Part shown: one piece after another, positions 53,413 to 61,031 of the stretch
How positions within the stretch are numbered: position 1 is the stretch's first letter
How the letters are laid out: each line of letters begins with the position of its first letter
Assembly (NCBI RefSeq): GCF_000496075.1
Contig: NZ_AWXZ01000038.1
Location: 62,001-126,000, forward strand
DNA length: 64,000 nt
Origin: Lutibaculum baratangense AMV1
GTDB taxonomy: Bacteria > Pseudomonadota > Alphaproteobacteria > Rhizobiales > Tepidamorphaceae
Direction: 5' to 3'
Notes under the pieces: model-generated
Seen by the model: the letters and a program-made list of their open reading frames with translations, nothing else
The model's database searches: none
What the model was told of the DNA's origin: nothing
Position numbers and translations under genes: made by a program

Positions 53413-54324
53413 ATGGACAATCTCCGCCGCATCCTGCCTTCGGCCGGCGCGCTCGTGGTGTTCGAGGCGGCGGGGCGCCTCGGCGGGTTCACGGCCGCAG
53501 CGCGCGAGCTCGGCATGAGCCAGGCGGCCGTGTCCTACGCGGTGCGCGGCCTGGAGGAGCAGCTCGGCGTGCCGCTGTTCCGCCGGGCGCACCGCAGGGT
53601 CGTGCTGACGGATGCGGGAGCGCGGTTCTTCGCCGACGTCACGCAGGGCCTGTCGCAGATACGCCGTTCGGCGGAGGAGCTGCGCGCGCAGGTTCAGGGC
53701 CGCCACGTGACGCTCGCCGCCTCCACCGCCTTCGCCTCGCTCTGGATGACGCCGCGCCTGCAGAGGCTGCGCGAGGACCTGCCGGGGGTCGATCTCAGGA
53801 TCCAGACCTCGGACCGTGATCTCGACCTGAGAACCGAGCGGATCCAGCTCGGCATTCGCGGCGGCACGCCGGGAGAGTGGCCCGACTGCGACGCGAGCCC
53901 CTTCGCGGTCGAGGAGATCGATGCCGTCGCCAGTCCCGCCTATCTCAGGTCGAACGGCCATCCGGAGACGCCGGAGGAACTGGTGCGCCACCGCCTGATC
54001 CATCTCGACGAGCCTCACAGGCCCGCTGCAACCTGGACGGAGTGGTTCAGGAGCGCCGGGGTCGATCCGAGACACACGCCGCGCGGGCTCGTCGTCAACG
54101 ACTACGCGCTGGTGATACAGGCGGTGATGGAGGGCCAGGGCGTCGCCCTCGGCTGGCGCCACCTGACGGCCCGCCTGGTGGAGACGGGCCTCCTCGTCCG
54201 CGTCGGCGCGCACAGCCTGAAGACCGGCCGCGCCTTCTACGTGGTCTGGAACACCGCCCACGACCTGCCGCGAACGGCGCTCGAGGTGCGCGACTGGCTT
54301 CTGCGCCAGTCGGAGGCGCCATAG
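53413..54324 (+). CDS. LysR family transcriptional regulator (GcvA-like)
   Basis: 303 aa. The N-terminal HTH is ALVVFEAAGRLGGFTAAARE, then LGMSQAAVSYAVRGLEEQLG and PLFRRAHRRVVLTDAGARFF. The effector domain resembles GcvA (LRIQTSDRDLDLRTERIQLG, GIRGGTPGEWPDCDA, LVIQAVMEGQGVALGWRHL). Divergent from the mttB-demethylase pair by 94 bases and most likely its regulator. Confidence 0.92.
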   Translation: MDNLRRILPSAGALVVFEAAGRLGGFTAAARELGMSQAAVSYAVRGLEEQLGVPLFRRAHRRVVLTDAGARFFADVTQGLSQIRRSAEELRAQVQGRHVTLAASTAFASLWMTPRLQRLREDLPGVDLRIQTSDRDLDLRTERIQLGIRGGTPGEWPDCDASPFAVEEIDAVASPAYLRSNGHPETPEELVRHRLIHLDEPHRPAATWTEWFRSAGVDPRHTPRGLVVNDYALVIQAVMEGQGVALGWRHLTARLVETGLLVRVGAHSLKTGRAFYVVWNTAHDLPRTALEVRDWLLRQSEAP

Positions 54325-54440
54325 GCGCGCGTCCCGCGGCCTGTCCGGTGGTCTTGCGTGTCAGGTTCGACGGAGACGGAGCGCCCCCGAGGCTTCGCGG
54401 CCCGAAAGCGGGCCGAGGGCGGTGGGAGGTCCCGGTTGAG

Positions 54441-55349
54441 CTATCGATCCTCGGCTCCGGCGCGGGCAGGCTTTCCTCCCTCCCCCGCGAGGTCCGACAG
54501 GAAGGTCCGGAGATGGCCGAGGGCTTCGTCCCGCTGGCCGCTGTCGAAGGCGAGCGTCGAGAAGAGCGCCTTCTCCTGCTGGTCGAAGCCATGGTTCGCG
54601 CCGGGAATGGTCGCGACGTCGACCCGGGCGCCGCCCGCTCGCAAGGCGCGGGCGCGCGCGACGCAGTCATCCCCGACGATGCTGTCCGCTTCGGCGAGGA
54701 TCATCAACGTGGGCGGAGCGCTCCGCCAGCTCTCGGCATCGGCGCCGTTCAGGATCCCGCAATAGGGGTAGAGAAGCGCGAGCCCCGAGACGCGGGCGAG
54801 GAGCTCGTGCGGCGGCTCCGGCCACCGGATGAGCTCCGACAGCTCTCCCCGGTCGCCGGCGCGCGCCACGAACTCCATCGCTGCCCAGCCGCCGTGAGAC
54901 GCACCGAGGATCACGAGGTCGCCGGTCACCCCCTCGCTCTCGGACAGAGCGTGCAGCGCCACCGCGAGATCTCCGGAGCGCTCGCCGCCGTCGAGCAGCT
55001 GTCCTGCACAGACGAGCCTCCACAGCTCCATCCGGTCGAGGTCTCGCGGCCTGTGGCTGTCCAGGATGAGCGCGACGCGGCCCTGGCGCACGAACTCCTC
55101 CGCCCAGAACCGCATGTTGTCGTGCACGCCGTCGCATCCCGAAAGCAGGATGGCGCCGTTGCCGGAGGCCGTACCGTCGGGCCGCAGGATCGTCCAGTGA
55201 GGCGCGAGGCGCGCCAGCCGTGCCTCCGGCGTCTCCGGCGCGAATGACACGCCAGCCGTGCGCCGGCCCATGTTGGCGAGGACGAGCATCGAGAGAACCG
55301 CCATCGCGACGAGGCTCCAGGCGATCAGTTTCGGCACCCGAGACCCCAT
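54441..55349 (-). CDS. Membrane-anchored alpha/beta hydrolase (dienelactone hydrolase-like)
   Basis: 302 aa from ATG 55349. An N-terminal membrane anchor or signal (KLIAWSLVAMAVLSMLVLAN) precedes a periplasmic hydrolase domain: ILLSGCDGVHDNMRFWAEEF, the nucleophile elbow LGASHGGWAAMEF, the acid region ILAEADSIVGDDC (the motif Cys suggests a disulfide with other Cys residues), and the late His in PGANHGFDQQEKA. It follows the broken Abhydrolase_9 gene with a 25-base overlap, suggesting an old operon. Confidence 0.8.
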   Translation of the reverse strand: MGSRVPKLIAWSLVAMAVLSMLVLANMGRRTAGVSFAPETPEARLARLAPHWTILRPDGTASGNGAILLSGCDGVHDNMRFWAEEFVRQGRVALILDSHRPRDLDRMELWRLVCAGQLLDGGERSGDLAVALHALSESEGVTGDLVILGASHGGWAAMEFVARAGDRGELSELIRWPEPPHELLARVSGLALLYPYCGILNGADAESWRSAPPTLMILAEADSIVGDDCVARARALRAGGARVDVATIPGANHGFDQQEKALFSTLAFDSGQRDEALGHLRTFLSDLAGEGGKPARAGAEDR

Positions 55350-56135
55350 TGGAGGCCGCACCAGGCCTTGAGCCGCGCGATGTCCGTCTCGGCCCAGCCC
55401 TCGGGGCTTGTGACCGCGATCCACGCGTCGATGTAGTCCTCGGCCAGGTAATTGTGGCCGAAGCCCTCAGGCACCGCCTTCGACAGCGCCATGTCCATCG
55501 CCAGCTGGAACTGCGTCACGACCGGCAGGAACTCGATCTCGGGCGACACGTCGGGAGCGGTCGGCTCGCGCATCCACGCCGGGGCGCGCCACAGCGATGC
55601 GGGATCGTAGAACACGATCGGGTCGGAGGCGTACTGCATGAAGACGATGCGCCGTCCGTTCGGGCATCACGCGGTAGAGCCGCCGCCGGAGCACGTCGAA
55701 CGCCAGTTGAACGAGCCAGCCGAGAACGAAGCAGATGCCGAAGAGCACCGCCGCGAGGGTGAGCACCCGCAGCGTGTAGATCTCGCCCGCCGGCTCCATG
55801 CCGACGCGCGTCCGCACCGTGTCCTGCCAATGGGCAGCCCGCACGACGGCGAGCAGCCACATGCTGAGGACCGGCACCGCCACGACGGCATGCGCGATCC
55901 GCGCGGCTCGCCCCGACAGCCGCGGCAGCTCGATCGCCCGCCACAGGGACAGAAGGAATTGCCCCAGCATGTAGCCGATCGCGGTGACGAGCCCTGCGAA
56001 CACCCCTTGGACGACCCAGTCGCGCGGGATCAGGGACGGTGTCAGCGAGGCCGAGAAGAAGAAGATGCCCAAGAGGAGCGGCAGGATCGCCATGCCGAGG
56101 ACGCGAGGTGCACGCGCCGGCGCCGATCGAGGCAT
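55325..56135 (-). pseudogene. Abhydrolase_9 family membrane protein, internally deleted and frameshifted
   Basis: The 5' part (56135 to about 55660) encodes the N-terminal membrane domain: LPLLLGIFFFSASLTPSLIP, then RDWVVQGVFAGLVTAIGYML, to RLYRVMP. The 3' part (about 55655 to 55325), in another frame, encodes the family's C-terminus: RIVFMQYASDPIVFYDPASL, DVSPEIEFLPVVTQFQLAMD, then PEGFGHNYLAEDYIDAW. Intact members run about 550-590 aa; here some 250 residues between the two parts, including the catalytic serine region, are missing. The join is near 55650-55660. A stop in the C-terminal frame just upstream of the join excludes simple readthrough. Almost certainly non-functional. Confidence 0.82.
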
Positions 56136-56563
56136 CGAAGTTCCGAGCACCGCCTGTTCCACCTCGTGCTCCCAAGGAGACGGCCGCAGCCTACCACCCT
56201 TTCGCGTCCAGGCCCTCGAGTGGGACAGAGTGCCTCGTTCACTCGCCTCCACGTGTCAACTCGATGCACGATGTCGCGTCTCCAGCCGATCGCGCCGCGA
56301 CGGCGATGCGGGCCTTTGGTGACAGGATAGGGATCGAGGGCTCTCCGGGTGAAGACCGGCCGCGCCATGTTCTCGTGGAGGACGAGAGGGCATGACGACG
56401 TCTTCTCCTCGGCAGTAAGTTCAGAAAGGCGGGCAAGTCAGCGGGCCGCGCCCCCGCTTTTGCCGCCGCGCGCGAGGCGGCGTAGACTGGACCTGCCCTT
56501 GCTCCCCCGCCTCCCCTGCGGCCGGCTCCGCCCGGCCGATCCTCCCTACCGACGGATGATCCC
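56136..56563. other. Gap of 428 bases with no recognised gene
   Basis: Divergent spacer between the broken Abhydrolase_9 gene and the DMT transporter. It holds a short plus-strand frame from ATG 56264 (43 codons, ending about 56395) with no recognisable homology, and GC-rich sequence just before the transporter. I see no RNA gene, repeat or clear promoter. Confidence 0.5.
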
Positions 56564-57463
56564 GTGCTGACAGACTGGCTCTGGGTGGTCTTCACCCTGA
56601 TCGCCTCCGCCGCGCAGACGGCGCGCAACTCCATGCAGAAGGAGCTGACGACGACGCTCGGCACGGCCGGCGCCACGCATGTCCGCTTCCTCTACGGGCT
56701 GCCCTTCTCGATCCTGTTCCTGATGGGCATCTCCCTCGTCGAGGGCAGCCCCGCGAACGTCCTCGACTGGACGTATCTGGGGTGGACGGCGGGCGGGGGG
56801 CTCGCGCAGATCCTCGCGACCGGCCTGATGCTCGCGGCGATGCGCACGCACTCCTTCGTCGTGACGATCACCTACACCAAGATCGAGCCGGTGCTCGTGC
56901 TCATGTTCGCGGCGATCTTCCTGAACGAGCTGCCGACGCCGGTGGCCATGGCGGGCGTCTTCATCACCACGGCGGGCGTCATGCTGATGTCGTGGCCCTC
57001 GAAGGGCTCCGGAAACGGCTGGCTCGTGACGACGTGTCTGGGGCTCGGAGCCGGCGCCGGCTTCGCGGTCTCCGCCACCTTCTATCGCGGCGGCATCCTG
57101 TCGCTGCCGGAGGGCAGCTTCGTCCTCAACGCCTCGACGACCCTGGCCGTGGCACTCGCCATCCAGAGCGCCGTGATCCTGCTCTATCTCGTCGTCTTCG
57201 ACCGTCGCGTGCTCGTGGAGCTCGCGCGGTCGTGGCGCGCCTCTCTGCCTGCCGGCTTCCTCGGCGCGCTCGCGTCGCAGTTCTGGTTCTTCGCCTTCGC
57301 GATCCAGAGCGCCTCGCTGGTGCGGGCCCTGGCCCTGGTCGAGATCCTGTTCGCACAGGTCGTCTCCCGCCGCATCTTCAGGCAGATCAGCACGAAGCGA
57401 GAGGTCGCCGGCACCCTGCTGGTCGTGGGGGGCGTGCTGATCATCCTCCTCGCCGCGACCTGA
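56564..57463 (+). CDS. EamA/DMT family transporter
   Basis: 299 aa, ten predicted membrane helices in two EamA-like halves. Seen: LWVVFTLIASAAQTARNSMQ, HVRFLYGLPFSILFLMGISL, THSFVVTITYTKIEPVLVLM, and ASQFWFFAFAIQSASLVRAL, ending VVGGVLIILLAAT. Start GTG 56564. The DMT superfamily exports or imports small metabolites. No neighbour indicates its substrate. Confidence 0.88.
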   Translation: MLTDWLWVVFTLIASAAQTARNSMQKELTTTLGTAGATHVRFLYGLPFSILFLMGISLVEGSPANVLDWTYLGWTAGGGLAQILATGLMLAAMRTHSFVVTITYTKIEPVLVLMFAAIFLNELPTPVAMAGVFITTAGVMLMSWPSKGSGNGWLVTTCLGLGAGAGFAVSATFYRGGILSLPEGSFVLNASTTLAVALAIQSAVILLYLVVFDRRVLVELARSWRASLPAGFLGALASQFWFFAFAIQSASLVRALALVEILFAQVVSRRIFRQISTKREVAGTLLVVGGVLIILLAAT

Positions 57464-57709
57464 ACATTCGGTCTCGGGTGTGCTGGCGCGGATCCATGCG
57501 GTTCGACAGGGAAGGAGGATGCACTGTCGCAGGTCCGTCGGCTGATCGCACCACTCCCGGCCGGAGCGCTGGCCAGCGGCCGCGGCGGTTTCCGCCCTTC
57601 CGCGGGGATGATCGCCCGTCCCCACCTGAGCAGAACGCGAGGCCGAGGCAAGACGATATGATCGAGAACAACCGCATGACGCGGCCCTGCTGAAGAAGAG
57701 GAGGCGACG

Positions 57710-58624
57710 ATGCCGATCAAGCGCATCTGGCACGGCTGGACCACCCCTGAAAACGCGGACGCATATCAGGCGCTCCTGCGTCGCGAAGTCTTCCCCGGCA
57801 TCGAGGTTAAGGGCATCGCAGGTTATCGCGGGATCACGCTCCTCAGGCGCGATCTGCCCGAGGAGGTCGAGTTCGTCACCGTCATGGAGTTCGACGGAAT
57901 AACGGACGTGATCGCATTTCAGGGGGAAGACCACGAGCGGGCTTACGTCCCCGAGCCGGCGCGGCTCGTGCTCAAGCGCTGGGACGAGCGGTCGGCACAT
58001 TACGAGGTAATCGAGACCCGCGAGGCTGGCTCACCGCTGACGGTGCAATATGCCGGCGTCACCGGCGTCCAGCGTTCTTGGCCCAGACGCGGTCAGGCAC
58101 CCTGCAACGATCGCTCCCGCGACCAGCTCGCAAGAGTTCGTCGTGGCGGGGAGACGAGAGAAGCCTCCCATTCCCTCAGCATGACGGCGGCACCCCGATC
58201 CCGGCTGCCGAAGCGCCGTCATGAAGCGCCGCGCGCCGACCCCATCTCCCGCACTCGTCTTCCCTCGGCGCCCCCCGGAGCGGCCGGACTCAGAACGTGC
58301 CGGGGTAGCTTCCGCCGTCGATCAGCAGGTTCTGCCCCGTGGAGCCAGGCTTCGCGGCAGGCGAAGGCGTCCCCGCCGGTCTCCCACTTCTTCGAGATCA
58401 CGGCCATCTCGCGCGGAATGATGTTGCCGGTCATGTTCGCCGTGCCGTGGCCGCCGAGCGCCATGGTGGGGATGACGAGGCCGAGATTGGGCGAGCAGCA
58501 GCACATGATCGCCATGTCGGGCTTCGCGGCGCAGACCTGCGCGACCTGCCCGACCCGCGTCGTCGACTCCTTGAGCACGACCATGTTCGGATGCTTCGCG
58601 AGGCGGAGAATATCGCTCCAGTGA
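57710..58624 (+). CDS. ABM-like (antibiotic biosynthesis monooxygenase fold) protein with abnormal read-through tail
   Basis: The first about 107 residues (57710 to about 58030) form a typical small dimeric alpha+beta barrel protein: KRIWHGWTTPENADAYQALL, GIAGYRGITLLRRDLPEEVE, FVTVMEFDGITDVIAFQGED and YVPEPARLVLKRWDERSAHY. Relatives stop soon after this point. Here the frame continues another about 200 codons, through non-coding-looking sequence and antisense to the truncated dapA-like gene, to a stop at 58622-58624. GAGGAGG precedes the ATG. The natural stop was probably lost in the rearrangement that also cut the downstream genes. The tail is unlikely to be meaningful; function of the core is unknown. 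Confidence 0.6.
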   Translation: MPIKRIWHGWTTPENADAYQALLRREVFPGIEVKGIAGYRGITLLRRDLPEEVEFVTVMEFDGITDVIAFQGEDHERAYVPEPARLVLKRWDERSAHYEVIETREAGSPLTVQYAGVTGVQRSWPRRGQAPCNDRSRDQLARVRRGGETREASHSLSMTAAPRSRLPKRRHEAPRADPISRTRLPSAPPGAAGLRTCRGSFRRRSAGSAPWSQASRQAKASPPVSHFFEITAISRGMMLPVMFAVPWPPSAMVGMTRPRLGEQQHMIAMSGFAAQTCATCPTRVVDSLSTTMFGCFARRRISLQ

Positions 58625-59064
58625 AGGTCGGTCTTCACGCGCGGCGGGTTGTTGTAGAAGCCTACGGGGAAGTCGACCGCGTCACACACTTCGAGCGCGT
58701 ATTCGGTGATCGCCTCGTTGTCGGCGCAGATATAGGCGGGCGCCGCGATGATGGCGCCGTCGCCGCCCTCGGCCTTGGCGTAGCGGACATAGTCGATCGT
58801 CGTCTGCGTGTTGTTGCCGGTGCAGCCGTAGTAGAACAGCACGTTCCCGGTCTTCATCTTCGCCGTGCGCGTGATGATCTCGCGGCGCTCCTCCGGCGAC
58901 AGCATCGAGACCTCGCCGGTCGAGCCCATGATGAGGACGGCTTCGGTGCCGTTCTCCTCGTGCCACGAGAGCAGCGTGCGAAAGCCCTCATAGTCGATCG
59001 ATCCGTCCTCGTTCATCGGGGTGACGAGGGCGACGAAGGATCCCTTCGGTTTGACGTGAGCCAT
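58219..59064 (-). pseudogene. Dihydrodipicolinate synthase family gene truncated at its 3' end
   Basis: From ATG 59064 the frame encodes a clear DapA/NAL-type Schiff-base aldolase: GSFVALVTPMNEDGSIDYEG, LIMGSTGEVSMLSPEERREI, the Tyr in GFYNNPPRVKTDL (Tyr137) and the Schiff-base Lys in MVVLKESTTRVGQV (Lys165), then GLVIPTMALGGHGTANMTGN. Similarity ends at residue about 241 (AFACREAWL); the family is about 295-300 aa. The remaining 40 residues to the stop at 58219 are frame-shadow sequence. At the same point the tail of an SDR gene begins in another frame, so this is a deletion junction. The barrel's last helices are lost, so activity is doubtful. Confidence 0.8.
58290..58345 (-). pseudogene. 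C-terminal tail of a short-chain dehydrogenase (SDR)
   Basis: On the minus strand, bases about 58340 to 58290 read GSTGQNLLIDGGSYPGTF followed by a stop. This is the standard SDR ending (xxTGQxLxIDGGxxPGTF). Nothing else of the SDR remains: upstream sequence is the truncated dapA-like gene in a different frame. Confidence 0.75.
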
Positions 59065-59079
59065 GTTCAAGCACCTTCT

Positions 59080-59237
59080 TTCAGAAGAACTGGGGGACGA
59101 GGAGCCGTGGCAGGCCGAGCACGATGCCGGGAAAGACCAGCGACAGGCAGGCCACGAGGACGGTGAGGAGGCAGATCGGCGCGACCGCGAGCATCGCGCG
59201 CCCCAGGCGAACCTCGCCGATCTGCGCGGCGATCTCA
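59080..59237 (-). pseudogene. C-terminal fragment of a TRAP-type large permease
   Basis: Minus-strand codons upstream of the stop at 59080-59082 read EIAAQIGEVRLGRAMLAVAP, then a hydrophobic helix ICLLTVLVACLSLVFPGIVL and GLPRLLVPQFF. A final helix followed by 'FPgI.l.LP..l' resembles DctM C-termini. The fragment ends abruptly near 59237, where a plus-strand EAL domain begins. It lies 15 bases before the dapA-like ATG, the spacing expected of an operon of transporter then aldolase. Confidence 0.55.
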
Positions 59238-59976
59238 GCCGCGGTTCGATACCCGCAGCCGCAAGATCAACTCCTTCGAGGCGCTCGTCCGGTGGCAGCA
59301 TCCACGCCGCGGCGTCGTTAGTCCGATCGAGTTCATCCGGCTGGCTGAAGAGACGGGCCTGATTGCTCCCCTTGGAGAGTGGGTCATGCTCGAGGCGTGT
59401 CGGACGGCATCACGCTGGGACGGGATCGGCGTGTCGGTCAACGTCTCGCCCGCGCAGTTCCGGACGGGCGAGTTCCTTCCTCTGGTCCGCCGCGCTCTTC
59501 AGACTTCGGGACTTCCGGCAAGGCTACTCGAGCTGGAACTCACGGAGGGAGTGCTCCTCGAGGACACGGATCGGGCGCGCGAGACGATGCGGGGATTGAA
59601 GGCGCTGGGCGTGCGCCTGTCGATCGACGACTTCGGAACAGGCTACTCCTCCCTCGGCTATCTCCGGACGTTTCCCTTCGACACGATCAAGATCGACCGC
59701 CAGTTCATCGCGGACCTCCATCCCGCCGGCGACGCTCGCGCCATCGTGCAGGCTATCCTGGGGCTCGGACACGCCCTCGGCATGTCGGTGACGGCGGAAG
59801 GCGTCGAGACCGACGAGCAACTGCTCCTGCTTCAGTCGGATCAGTGCGAGGAGGTCCAGGGATATCTCATGTCGAGACCGCTCTCGACCCAGGATGCCGA
59901 CTTGATCGTCAGCACGCAGAAGACGCGACAGGCGGAGCTTGCGCCCGCGGTGGGACGAGCTGGTCAGGGCGGCTGA
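59236..59976 (+). pseudogene. EAL domain (c-di-GMP phosphodiesterase) lacking its N-terminus
   Basis: A nearly complete EAL domain is open from about 59236: QPRFDTRSRKINSFEALVRW (the EAL motif itself), PIEFIRLAEETGLIAPLGEW, SVNVSPAQF, LELELTEGVLLED, SIDDFGTGYSSLGYLRTFPF, DTIKIDRQFI, TAEGVETDEQLLLL and QGYLMSRPL. All expected metal/catalytic motifs are present. There is no start codon with a ribosome-binding site before the EAL motif and no GGDEF, PAS or membrane region upstream; the first internal ATG is 59386, after the EAL motif. It is therefore a 5'-truncated gene, probably not expressed as an active enzyme. Confidence 0.8.
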
Positions 59977-60161
59977 AGCCCCAGATGTCCGGCGTCCCCG
60001 ACACGCTCGGGGATGATCGACGCCCATCTTGCAGGCGCTGCCCGGGCGCCCATCCGTCCCAGGGCTATCCGTCCTGCCAGCTCCAGGACCGGCGAAACCC
60101 TCGTCAGCACACCCTATTCAGCGCCCGACAGCCGGGGGCCGCCAGTGTACGGTCTGCCGCC

Positions 60162-60187
60162 TACAATAGAGGCTTGTGAGATGTCAC
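60162..60187 (+). promoter_or_regulatory. -10 element and operator-like repeat before gntR
   Basis: TACAAT (60162-60167) matches the -10 consensus in 5 of 6 positions, without an obvious -35. Just downstream, GTGA-GATG-TCAC (60176-60187) is a small inverted repeat that could be the GntR autoregulatory site. Confidence 0.35.
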
Positions 60188-60209
60188 CAAAAGCTTCTAG
60201 GCTCTCACA

Positions 60210-61031
60210 ATGCTCGATCAGACCTCTCCATTCCTGCCGGGATCGGCGCCTCCGAGGCCGGACGCCAAGCGCGCCTACGCGGAGAGCCGCCTTCGCGACG
60301 CGATCATCTGGTGCGAGCTCGAGCCTGGCGGAAAGGTCTCCGAGCTGCAGCTGATGCAGCTCTTCAGCCTGAAGCGCGCCGGCGTCCGCGCCGCGCTCCT
60401 GCGGCTCGAGGGCGAGGGGCTCGTCGAGGCCGTGCCGCGGCACGGCTGGCGTGTACGGCCCATCTCCGGCGCCTATCTCGGCGAGGTGGTGGCGGCGCGC
60501 CGGGCGCTCGAGGCGGCGATCCCGTTCGACCGGCTCGGTGAGGCCGACCTCCTCCGACTTGAGGACCTCGCCGAGCTGACCACGGTCCTGGCGGGGCGGC
60601 GGGAGCCCGGCTCGCGCGCGAGCCACAGGAACTGCGACCGCGAGCTGATGGACGTCCTTGCCGGTGCCGTCGGGGACATACGGCGGCGCTGGCTCAACGA
60701 GATCTGGGACCATTCCGAGCGCCTGATCCGCTTCTTCGAGAAAGGCGGGCGCCACGGCTTCGAGCCGCCGGACCGCCGCCCGCTCGCCGCCGCCTGCCGG
60801 GCTCGCGACCACGAGGCCGCGGCGGCGGCGCTGCGCGGGGCGGTCGATGCCTTCGAGGCCTTCGTGATCCAGGCGCTCTGCGCCCAGGATGTCGAGATCG
60901 TGCCGAAGGGCACGAAGAAGCCCGCACGCGGGCCGCGTGCGGAGACTGCCCCGCGGAAGACCGGCAGACCGGCACCGGGAGCAATCCAGCAGAGGGGGAT
61001 GATCGAATGGTCTGGAAAGCAGGACTCATAG
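60210..61031 (+). CDS. GntR family transcriptional regulator (FCD type)
   Basis: 273 aa. The winged helix is AYAESRLRDAIIWCELEPGG, then KVSELQLMQLFSLKRAGVRA and LVEAVPRHGWRVRPISG. An FCD-like helical domain follows to about residue 228 (VVAARRALEAAIPFDRLGEA, CRARDHEAAAAALRGAVDAF). The usual 'R..V..AL' word is RAGVRAAL. The last about 40 residues (KKPARGPRAETAPRKTGRP and on) are disordered, and the frame overlaps the next gene's start by 25 bases. Likely regulator of the downstream binding-protein/transporter genes. Confidence 0.85.
   Translation: MLDQTSPFLPGSAPPRPDAKRAYAESRLRDAIIWCELEPGGKVSELQLMQLFSLKRAGVRAALLRLEGEGLVEAVPRHGWRVRPISGAYLGEVVAARRALEAAIPFDRLGEADLLRLEDLAELTTVLAGRREPGSRASHRNCDRELMDVLAGAVGDIRRRWLNEIWDHSERLIRFFEKGGRHGFEPPDRRPLAAACRARDHEAAAAALRGAVDAFEAFVIQALCAQDVEIVPKGTKKPARGPRAETAPRKTGRPAPGAIQQRGMIEWSGKQDS

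Noticed and set aside
56264-56395. 43-codon frame in the 428-base gap
   Set aside because: No homology, no ribosome-binding site; kept only as a remark in the gap entry.
59065-59301. N-terminal extension of the dapA-like frame upstream of ATG 59064
   Set aside because: Extra residues are a shadow of the TRAP-permease tail and EAL fragment in other frames; family members begin near MAHVKPKGSF.
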